Of a stretch of 19,638 nt of DNA, positions 13,912 to 19,638 are shown one piece after another. The notes below the pieces were generated by a model that did no database searches, was not told the DNA's origin, and saw nothing but the letters and a program-made list of their open reading frames with translations. This DNA is from Methanomicrobiales archaeon (GTDB lineage Archaea; Halobacteriota; Methanomicrobia; Methanomicrobiales; Methanospirillaceae): positions 1-19,638 of the forward strand of contig JAAYPD010000457.1 in NCBI GenBank assembly GCA_012520015.1, written 5' to 3'. Within the stretch, counting starts at the first letter, position 1. The number at the start of each line of letters is the position of its first letter. The position numbers and the translations under genes are program-made.

Positions 13912-15117
13912 ATGAATTTCAATCATTTAAAAACAACAACTGCAGTGTTCCTCCTTATACTGATGTGTGGACCAGTCAGTGCATATTATCTCTCGATAGA
14001 AGCACCTGCCCAGGTTAAGGTAGGAGAGTCCATTCTTGTTACAGGATCGACAAACACCCCGCCACCTGACAAAATTGATATAGTCTTTTCCCATTCACTA
14101 AATGTTCCCCTGGAGATTGACAGGCAGTCAATACAGATTACTGAAAAAGGTGATACATTCTTTAATGTAACTTTTAAAACAGACGGCCTTGATAAGGGAA
14201 ATTATAAGATTGAGGGTCTGTCGCAATCCCAAAGGGTATTTTCTGCAGGATCACGATCGATAAGGGTGGTGAAACTTATCGACAGATCAGATATGATAAC
14301 CATCACTTCTCCAGTCTGGCAGGAGTTTGAGAAGATCCTTTTGATAGAGGCAAAGATCTCCGGGTACTCTGAAAATGCAATACAGATGGAAGTTACCAAG
14401 GACCGTGAGACAATTTTCGGACCAGAATCAATACCAGTCTCTGGTGGCAGGGTAAGATATGAAATGCCAATTAAGAGCCCTGGAAACTACGATATCTCAT
14501 TCTCCGATTATGATGGTTTCATCGGCAGGTATTCCATTACTTCAGAAGAAAGGGATCATTATCGTTTTACCGGGCCGGCCGATGACCATGACATAGCTGA
14601 TGAACCGGTTAAAAAGACTGATGTTTCTGATACAATAAAGCCGACGCCAACAGACACACCAGCCAGACCAGAAATGATTTCCGGCATCACAGCAGAGGTG
14701 GACGTCTCCAGGGACAACCCGGCATATCTGCTGGTCACCACAGATAAAACACCGGTTGTGATCCAGGTATCCGGAGATACTGACCTTGTATTTGAGTATA
14801 AATTATCAGCAGCAGGTGCAGCTATCAAAGTCAATGAGGAGATGGGCACAGCCCCTGAGACTGTCACCATCAAAGACAGTGTTTCAGAGATCTATCTCAA
14901 GGTATATCCATACAGCTTTAAAGCATCTGAAAAGGCAACCATCACGGCAGATACTGCATCATCTGTTGGTCTATCAGATAAGGCAGCAAAAGCATTTGGA
15001 TTGCCACCCCGTTATGGTGATCAGCCTGAAGAAAAAGGGGCTGAAACACCATTATCCATACTCCCGGTTCTGCTTGGGGTAATACTTGGGATAATGGTAT
15101 TTATAAAAAGAAGTTAA
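13912..15117 (+). CDS. Secreted surface protein with C-terminal membrane anchor
   Basis: The 401-residue protein starts with a Sec signal peptide (charged start, hydrophobic core at about 9-22, likely cleavage after VSA near 24) and ends with one membrane helix (about 380-397) followed by KRS. This topology leaves most of the protein outside the cell. The ectodomain looks beta-rich, with an opening IEAPAQVKVGESILVTGST typical of Ig-like surface domains of methanogens (DUF3821-like; subfamily uncertain). A linker rich in T, P and D (about 221-256) separates it from a second beta-rich part. No enzyme motif was seen. Function is probably structural or in binding at the cell envelope. The gene is convergent with hypE, with 12 bp between stops. 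Confidence 0.8.
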   Translation: MNFNHLKTTTAVFLLILMCGPVSAYYLSIEAPAQVKVGESILVTGSTNTPPPDKIDIVFSHSLNVPLEIDRQSIQITEKGDTFFNVTFKTDGLDKGNYKIEGLSQSQRVFSAGSRSIRVVKLIDRSDMITITSPVWQEFEKILLIEAKISGYSENAIQMEVTKDRETIFGPESIPVSGGRVRYEMPIKSPGNYDISFSDYDGFIGRYSITSEERDHYRFTGPADDHDIADEPVKKTDVSDTIKPTPTDTPARPEMISGITAEVDVSRDNPAYLLVTTDKTPVVIQVSGDTDLVFEYKLSAAGAAIKVNEEMGTAPETVTIKDSVSEIYLKVYPYSFKASEKATITADTASSVGLSDKAAKAFGLPPRYGDQPEEKGAETPLSILPVLLGVILGIMVFIKRS

Positions 15118-15129
15118 TAGAAATCAGTT

Positions 15130-16125
15130 TTAACAGACACGCGGCACCGGATCGCCCATGGGCGGTTCAATAAACCGCTCACCACCAGCCCCGGTCTCCA
15201 TTATCACTCCTTTTCCTTCGCAGACAGTTCCAATAATCGCCGCATCCCTGCCATATTTATGCCCTTTCAAAATCTTCAGGATAGTTTCCGCTTCATCTGC
15301 AGGAACTCCCATCACAACCTTCCCTTCATTGGCAACTTCCAGTGGATCGATCCCAAGAAGCTGGGAGGCAGCCCGGACATTTGAACGGATCGGAACATTT
15401 TCCTCTGATATACGAACCATCACCTGTGATTTACTGGCCATTTCATTAATTGCACTTGCAAAACCCCCTCTTGTGGGATCCTTCATGGCATTTACTGTTC
15501 CGGCATTCATTACCGAATGAACCATCCCATAAAGAGGAGCTACATCTGATACTATCTGGTCAGCAAAATCAAACTCCTCCCTGCTTGCAAGGACGGCAAA
15601 CCCATGGTCACCAAGTGTTCCGGAGACGATTATGGCATCACCGGGTTTTAATCCGCTGTCCCTGACTATCGTGTCAGCTACTCCAATCCCTGCAGTATTT
15701 ATTGCAATCTGATCCAGTGCACCCCTCTCCATCACCTTGGTATCACCAGTTACAAGGGAGACATTCTCTTCATTCAGGGCATCATCCATAGATTTTACAA
15801 TTCTTGAAAGGGTGTCAAAATCAAACCCCTCTTCTATGATAAGCCCGCAGGAAAGGGCAAGGGGTTTGCCTCCCATCATGGTGATGTCATTAATTGTACC
15901 ACAGACAGATATGCGTCCAATATCTCCGCCTGGGAAAAAAAGTGGCCTTACAATATGTGAATCGGTGGTGAAGACCACCTGTTTATCACCAATCGGAATT
16001 ACAGCCCCGTCATCCAGGGCCTCCAGTCCGATTCCTCCGGCATTTACATTGGTTAATTTTGAGAAGAGATCAACGACTTCTCCCATAACCTCTCCGCCAG
16101 CACCATGCATCAATGAAATCTTCAT
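15130..16125 (-). CDS. hypE: Hydrogenase maturation protein HypE
   Basis: HypE dehydrates the thiocarboxamide on its own C-terminal cysteine to thiocyanate, giving the cyanide ligands of the NiFe active site. The 331-residue protein ends in PRVC, the required C-terminal cysteine. It shows the family opening MHGAGGEVM, the ATP/metal residues in ALDDGAVIP and TTDSHIVRP, the LVTGDTKVMERG block (about 129-140) and DPTRGGFASAINEMA (about 217-231). Its ATG follows the hypA stop directly (TAA then ATG), with a GAGGCTGAT ribosome binding site inside the end of hypA. The partners HypF, HypC, HypD and HypB are not in the window. Confidence 0.95.
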   Translation of the reverse strand: MKISLMHGAGGEVMGEVVDLFSKLTNVNAGGIGLEALDDGAVIPIGDKQVVFTTDSHIVRPLFFPGGDIGRISVCGTINDITMMGGKPLALSCGLIIEEGFDFDTLSRIVKSMDDALNEENVSLVTGDTKVMERGALDQIAINTAGIGVADTIVRDSGLKPGDAIIVSGTLGDHGFAVLASREEFDFADQIVSDVAPLYGMVHSVMNAGTVNAMKDPTRGGFASAINEMASKSQVMVRISEENVPIRSNVRAASQLLGIDPLEVANEGKVVMGVPADEAETILKILKGHKYGRDAAIIGTVCEGKGVIMETGAGGERFIEPPMGDPVPRVC

Positions 16126-16461
16126 TTAATCAGCCTCTACTTCGATTCTGGTTACTACTACTTCTTTTCCTCTCACTATCTCTGGCAATTGTCCACATTT
16201 TGGGCAGACATATATCTCATCACCGGCATAACCGCATGAACACCTTGTCTCCGGGTGGACTTTCGTGCATGTGAGCTTTGCATTCTGAAACAGTGGATCA
16301 CCTTCCACGATGGCGGAGAATAAAAATTCCACCTGGTCAGGGTTGATTATTGAAAGTTCTCCCACATCCACATAGATATGAGTTATCTCTGTTGCATTAT
16401 TGTCAAGGGCCGCTTTCCTTGACGTAACGACGATATCATAGGCAATTCCATACTCATGCAT
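16126..16461 (-). CDS. hypA: Hydrogenase nickel-insertion protein HypA
   Basis: HypA delivers nickel to NiFe hydrogenase together with HypB. The product starts MHEYGIAYDIV. The conserved Met-His-Glu is required because His2 binds nickel, so the start is 16461, not the in-frame ATG at 16500. An AGGAG site about 10 nt upstream agrees. The 111-residue protein has a zinc site with C74-X-C76 and C86-P-K-C89. The first pair is CXC, where the E. coli protein has CX2C. The core DVGELSIINPDQVEFLFSAI is typical. It lies directly upstream of hypE with no gap. Confidence 0.93.
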   Translation of the reverse strand: MHEYGIAYDIVVTSRKAALDNNATEITHIYVDVGELSIINPDQVEFLFSAIVEGDPLFQNAKLTCTKVHPETRCSCGYAGDEIYVCPKCGQLPEIVRGKEVVVTRIEVEAD

Positions 16462-16582
16462 TAGAAGAAGACTCCTGGGCAAAAGGTTTGCAGGATCCAA
16501 GGTTTACCCGATACAAGTTAAAGGGTGCGATATCAACCGGGGTTTTTCGAAGAATTATCATAAAGAATGAGAACCAGAAAGG

Positions 16583-17335
16583 TCATATGAGTTGTTGAAT
16601 TCGGCTGACTAACTTATGGTAATAATTAAAGATAACCTTGTAAATCCGGTGTCCGTTTTTTGTCCTGAATAATCCAAACATGAAAACCGGTACAAATATT
16701 ATTATAAACAGGATCCCTGCAAGAATATACCAGGCATTTACATCCAGGTATTCGTTCAGGGCGTACACCGAATAACCGATAAGAAAACTTGAAAGGAATG
16801 AACCAATTGTTACTGCCCCAAAGATTTCGGTGGACTTTAATCCAAGGATCTTGCCTATCACAGAACCACTCACAGAGCCTGTGCCCTGTAATGGAAAGAA
16901 TACAAAAAGGGTCAGGCTGATGAAGTATAAGCGTTCAAGCCACCGGTGACTTTCAAGGTAAAGCTCTCCTTTTCTGATAAGATAACGTATCATATTTCCT
17001 AAATACGGAATATTGCAGATAAGTTCAAAATTCCAGATCATGAAAAGGCAGCAGGCAATATCTACCCAGACTATTGAGAGGCAGATGACCTGGAAAGGAA
17101 ACCCAAGGGCAACCCCTGCAGGAATAATCGTCTCTTTACCTGCCGGTGGAATAAAATATAGTAATAAAAGTCCACCCAGCTGAAGCGCAGTGGTGTCATC
17201 ATATAGCCAGAAGATAACACCTACCAGGGCACCAGCAAGTAAAAAAGGGATGGTTAAACGAATTATCCGGTTAATTATCGGAGAGAACCAGATAAGGCCT
17301 CCTGAAACATAGCAGCCAAGTGGTTTGATATCCAT
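16583..17335 (-). CDS. COG2426 / 'small multi-drug export' family membrane protein
   Basis: The 250-residue protein is strongly hydrophobic, with about five or six predicted membrane helices (near 24-46, 50-68, 75-105, 133-155, 170-195 and 202-225). The loop FFPLQGTGSVSGSVIGKILGL (about 145-165) resembles the conserved PLPGTGA..GA segment of the PF06695 family, and the early IPPAGKETIIPAGVALG block also fits. The name 'multi-drug export' comes from database naming, and the true substrate is not known. A GGTGA site precedes the ATG. The gene is separated from hypA by about 120 bp and from the upstream GHMP gene by 50 bp containing a T6 tract. Confidence 0.7.
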   Translation of the reverse strand: MDIKPLGCYVSGGLIWFSPIINRIIRLTIPFLLAGALVGVIFWLYDDTTALQLGGLLLLYFIPPAGKETIIPAGVALGFPFQVICLSIVWVDIACCLFMIWNFELICNIPYLGNMIRYLIRKGELYLESHRWLERLYFISLTLFVFFPLQGTGSVSGSVIGKILGLKSTEIFGAVTIGSFLSSFLIGYSVYALNEYLDVNAWYILAGILFIIIFVPVFMFGLFRTKNGHRIYKVIFNYYHKLVSRIQQLI

Positions 17336-17358
17336 AAGTGTTCGTCACCGGAAGGTTG

Positions 17359-17364
17359 AAAAAA
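17359..17364 (-). terminator. T6 tract after the GHMP gene
   Basis: On the minus strand a run of six T lies about 20 bp after the GHMP stop codon, between it and the next gene. A weak archaeal terminator candidate. Confidence 0.3.
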
Positions 17365-17385
17365 TCATGATATAACTGGTGTACA

Positions 17386-18453
17386 TTAAAGGTATATTAA
17401 ACCGGAGTTATTCACTTTTGTGCAGACGGCAATCTCCAGGTTTAAGGGCTTTAATATGGAGATGAGTTTATCCTGTGACATATCGGTGATTACCGCTATT
17501 GAAGGGCCAACTGAGCTCATCCCTATGAACTCCAGGCCGGCTTTTCTTAGTTTGTGCATGTACTGGTAGAGCTCAAATGAGTGATGCTCTATCTCAGCCC
17601 TCTTAGAACCCCGAAACTCCATCTCCCACATAAGGTCGCCCATTTTTTTAAGATCCCCTTGACTTAGTGCAGGAATGAAGTCCATCATGATGATATATGC
17701 CTTCAGTTCCCGGTCCCTGTAATCAAGTGACCTGGCTTTGTTCATAAGCAGGGAGAACTCTTCCTCTCCTGCGGAAGATATTGAGCTTGGAGGAATCACA
17801 ACATACACATTCTTCCCTTCTCCAAACTGGTTCCGGTAAACAAGGGTAAGGTTATCTCCCAGGATTGCCATTCCTCCTTTCCCGCTCACCGCCGGGCCTA
17901 CCCCTGTCTCAAAACCAAAAGCGACCCGGCCTTCTTCAGTCTCTTCGATGTAATTATTCCCGATAAGAATACGGAGTTCGTCTGGTGTTAAAGGATCTCC
18001 AAGAGCCCTGTTAACCGCTGTAGAAAGGGCAGTCAGGATTGTACTTGTTGAACCAAGTCCGACATGCTTGTAATTATGATCCTTTGCCGTGACAGAAAAT
18101 CCGCCAGTATAACCAACAGTTTTTGAGAACACTGAAAGAAAATGGCTGATGATTGAAGACCTGGAATAATTGATCTCAAATCCATGTTCAATGCACCTGG
18201 CTTCAACTTCAGCAAATACGTCGATTGCAAACCCGACTCCTCCGCCACCAGGCTGACCTGGTGCAAACCTGTTCATGTCAAGAACGGTAAGGTGAATTCT
18301 GCCAGGGGCCCGGGTACGTACCGGAACCTGTGATGGCGTCAGTGCATAGGTTCCTTCAAAACCACAGGTGTTAACATTCTCGCCTGGTGAAAAGGATGCA
18401 AAATCATACTCGACCAGGTCCAGGTCTCCTCCTCTTATCTTCAAAATTGTCAT
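17386..18453 (-). CDS. GHMP-superfamily enzyme, beta-RFAP-synthase-like
   Basis: Beta-ribofuranosylaminobenzene 5'-phosphate synthase carries out the first committed step of methanopterin synthesis and belongs to the GHMP kinase fold. The 355-residue protein has the opening strand TRAPGRIHLTVLDMN (about 47-61), a glycine-rich GQPGGGGVGFAID (about 66-78) and the GHMP motif HVGLGSTSTILTALSTAVNRA (about 131-151). Downstream it has ETGVGPAVSGKGGMAIL, and near the C-terminus the motif-3-like GMSSVGPSIAVIT. Compared with the RFAP synthases I know, the GRGGTSG-type block is different, and about 46 extra residues precede the fold. The exact reaction is therefore open; another GHMP enzyme is possible. 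The start ATG overlaps the stop of the DUF2148 gene (ATGA), and an AGGAG site lies about 10 nt upstream. Confidence 0.6.
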   Translation of the reverse strand: MTILKIRGGDLDLVEYDFASFSPGENVNTCGFEGTYALTPSQVPVRTRAPGRIHLTVLDMNRFAPGQPGGGGVGFAIDVFAEVEARCIEHGFEINYSRSSIISHFLSVFSKTVGYTGGFSVTAKDHNYKHVGLGSTSTILTALSTAVNRALGDPLTPDELRILIGNNYIEETEEGRVAFGFETGVGPAVSGKGGMAILGDNLTLVYRNQFGEGKNVYVVIPPSSISSAGEEEFSLLMNKARSLDYRDRELKAYIIMMDFIPALSQGDLKKMGDLMWEMEFRGSKRAEIEHHSFELYQYMHKLRKAGLEFIGMSSVGPSIAVITDMSQDKLISILKPLNLEIAVCTKVNNSGLIYL

Positions 18454-19037
18454 GATACAGGTCTCCTGTCGAAAAAGATGTTCTTACCTGTAGCAGAAAG
18501 GGGAATGCCATAAGCACAGGTGCAACCAGGAAGCATCTGAAGTGATAATGCAGCAACACCTGCAGTAAAAAAGATACGATTATCTGCATTATGCATCTGC
18601 GCCGTCTTTACCGCAGATCCTACCGCAATACCAAGGTCGGCCATCCGGATGACACAGTTGGGACCATCGAATAAGGAACGGACCGGATCTTTTGAGACTT
18701 TTTCACGCATCTCTTTACAGGAATAATATCCACATCCTCCGCAGTTAAGGCCCAGGTCCTCTGTCCCCTTGCAGCCGATCAGAACACAAGCGGCGCAATC
18801 CTTTATGTTTTGCGCATCCCTGGGAAAAGGTGGCAGGCCGGTCCTTTCCCCTATCCTGATCATCTCACCGGCAACCTTCTCCAGTTCATCGCCGGAAATA
18901 ATCCGTGTCACTATAGTGTCAGTACCTTTTCCTTTCGGTGCTGTCCGTGCAGAGACTGCCATTAGTGATGCAATCAGCATCATGGCATCCTGTTCAGGAT
19001 CCATAACCAGAATATCCTGTTGAGTATTTATTTTCAC
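18450..19037 (-). CDS. DUF2148 iron-sulfur (ferredoxin-like) protein
   Basis: The 195-residue protein carries six clustered cysteines: C81, C84, C89, C99, C102 and C107 (pattern CX2CX4CX9CX2CX4C). The family blocks AVSARTAPKGKGTD (27-40) and CVLIGCKGTEDLGLNCGGCGYY (84-105) are those of DUF2148, common in methanogens and clostridia. It probably binds one or more iron-sulfur clusters; no activity is established. The C-terminal half has small hydrophobic segments but no clear membrane helix. The start is a GTG at 19037 with an AAGGTAAC site just upstream. An ATG eleven codons later is an alternative. The gene sits 2 bp after the unknown gene and overlaps the GHMP gene by 4 bp, so the three are surely co-transcribed. 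Confidence 0.85.
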   Translation of the reverse strand: MKINTQQDILVMDPEQDAMMLIASLMAVSARTAPKGKGTDTIVTRIISGDELEKVAGEMIRIGERTGLPPFPRDAQNIKDCAACVLIGCKGTEDLGLNCGGCGYYSCKEMREKVSKDPVRSLFDGPNCVIRMADLGIAVGSAVKTAQMHNADNRIFFTAGVAALSLQMLPGCTCAYGIPLSATGKNIFFDRRPVS

Positions 19038-19039
19038 TG

Positions 19040-19633
19040 TTACCTTGCTCTGGTATGTTGATTTATATATGCGAGTATGGCATTGTAAGCCATCTCTGAC
19101 CCATAGTACGCTTCCTGACGTGCAGGGTCAGGTTCTGCCATAGAACGGGTTTTCATCTCTTCATATTCATGTAAAAGAAAATTCATGAAGAGAAAGAGAT
19201 CATTTCTTTCATAACCGAAACGTTCTACTGCAAGCCCGCACGCACGATCCCATCCCTGCTTGGCATATGATGAGAGATTGTACTTTGTCGGGCTGTGCTT
19301 CATCTCGATTAACATCTCAAGCATCTCATCAGGGCTGACTGCACCCTTATGTTCCCTGAACAGGGACGTTACTTTCTTAAACAGTTCTGACCATTCATCT
19401 GCCCATCTCTCCTGTAGCTGTTCAGGATATTCTTCATCATGTACTGGAATCCGTTTTAAATACATTTTTGAGATGGCATTTTCAAATCCTTCAACTTCCT
19501 GTGGAAAAGAGAATGTAATTTTCATCCTGCTATCAGGATCGCAATCTGAATGATAAAAGACTGAATATGGTATGATGATATAATCCCTGGACTTTATTTT
19601 AACGATAAGCCGGTTGTTTGTTGCATATACCAT
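19040..19633 (-). CDS. Unrecognised protein, first visible gene of the DUF2148-GHMP operon
   Basis: I do not recognise this family. The visible 197 residues begin with beta-strand-like sequence (NNRLIVKIKSRDYIIIPYSVFYHSD, 7-31). A mixed region follows, then a helical C-terminal half rich in charged and aromatic residues (ending in ILAYINQHTRAR). No signal peptide, membrane helix, cysteine cluster or nucleotide-binding motif was seen. The frame is open from the ATG at 19633 to the window edge, so the start may lie outside. Only 2 bp separate its stop from the DUF2148 start, so it belongs to the same transcription unit, and its function may be tied to those genes. Confidence 0.65.
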   Translation of the reverse strand: MVYATNNRLIVKIKSRDYIIIPYSVFYHSDCDPDSRMKITFSFPQEVEGFENAISKMYLKRIPVHDEEYPEQLQERWADEWSELFKKVTSLFREHKGAVSPDEMLEMLIEMKHSPTKYNLSSYAKQGWDRACGLAVERFGYERNDLFLFMNFLLHEYEEMKTRSMAEPDPARQEAYYGSEMAYNAILAYINQHTRAR

Positions 19634-19638
19634 GCAGG

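Noticed and set aside
16462..16500. Longer HypA starting at 16500
   Set aside because: HypA needs Met-His-Glu at its N-terminus because His2 binds nickel; the start at 16461 gives this and has an AGGAG site.
1..19638. CRISPR array, tRNA, rRNA, insertion sequence or integration site
   Set aside because: No regularly spaced repeats, cloverleaf-like sequence, rRNA signature, transposase or terminal inverted repeats were recognised on either strand.

Overview
The window reads as chromosomal DNA of a hydrogenotrophic methanogenic archaeon, most likely a member of the Methanomicrobiales (Methanospirillum-like). Archaeal information-processing genes (Hel308 helicase, KEOPS subunit Cgi121, Rio1 kinase, a Dim2/Pno1-type KH protein, archaeal TyrS, type II glyceraldehyde-3-phosphate dehydrogenase) stand beside genes common in methanogens (hydrogenase maturation hypA/hypE, a methanopterin-type GHMP enzyme, a DUF2148 iron-sulfur protein, an EFR1-type flavodoxin/ferredoxin). 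The genus is an inference from gene content and moderate GC; no rRNA or mcr gene is present to prove it.

Layout. Positions 1-1601 (+): the end of a MoaB/MogA molybdopterin gene, then an orphan Cache-HAMP membrane receptor followed by a small unrecognised protein. Positions 1604-7941 (-): a compact run reading gap - tyrS - rio1 - KH protein - hel308 - cgi121, with gaps of a few to about 57 bp and one 7-bp overlap. This is a translation/ribosome/repair cluster with a clear promoter and ribosome binding site in front of gap. Positions 8028-9102 (-): a metallo-beta-lactamase-fold hydrolase overlapping a DUF123 (GIY-YIG-like) protein. Divergent from it, thiC (+) begins only 7 bp away.

Positions 10385-13911 form the loosest part: a PF09820-type AAA ATPase/PD-(D/E)XK protein and an EFR1 ferredoxin, separated by three non-coding stretches of 317, 347 and 502 bp. 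These stretches hold terminator-like hairpins, an 18-bp perfect palindrome, and a 42-codon reading frame that resembles the start of a GNAT acetyltransferase. A secreted, C-terminally anchored surface protein follows (+). It converges on a minus-strand block: hypA-hypE (abutting stop and start codons), a COG2426-type membrane protein, and a three-gene unit of unknown protein - DUF2148 protein - GHMP-family enzyme (2-bp gap and ATGA overlap).

Most of the window is ordinary core genome. No CRISPR array, tRNA, rRNA, IS element or clear defence island was seen. The points most worth a second look are the loss of the second cluster-ligand cysteine in the EFR1 ferredoxin, the orphan receptor/small-protein pair, the palindrome upstream of the EFR1 gene, the coupling of Hel308 to Cgi121 and a possible interaction motif at the Hel308 C-terminus, and the GHMP/DUF2148/unknown operon.
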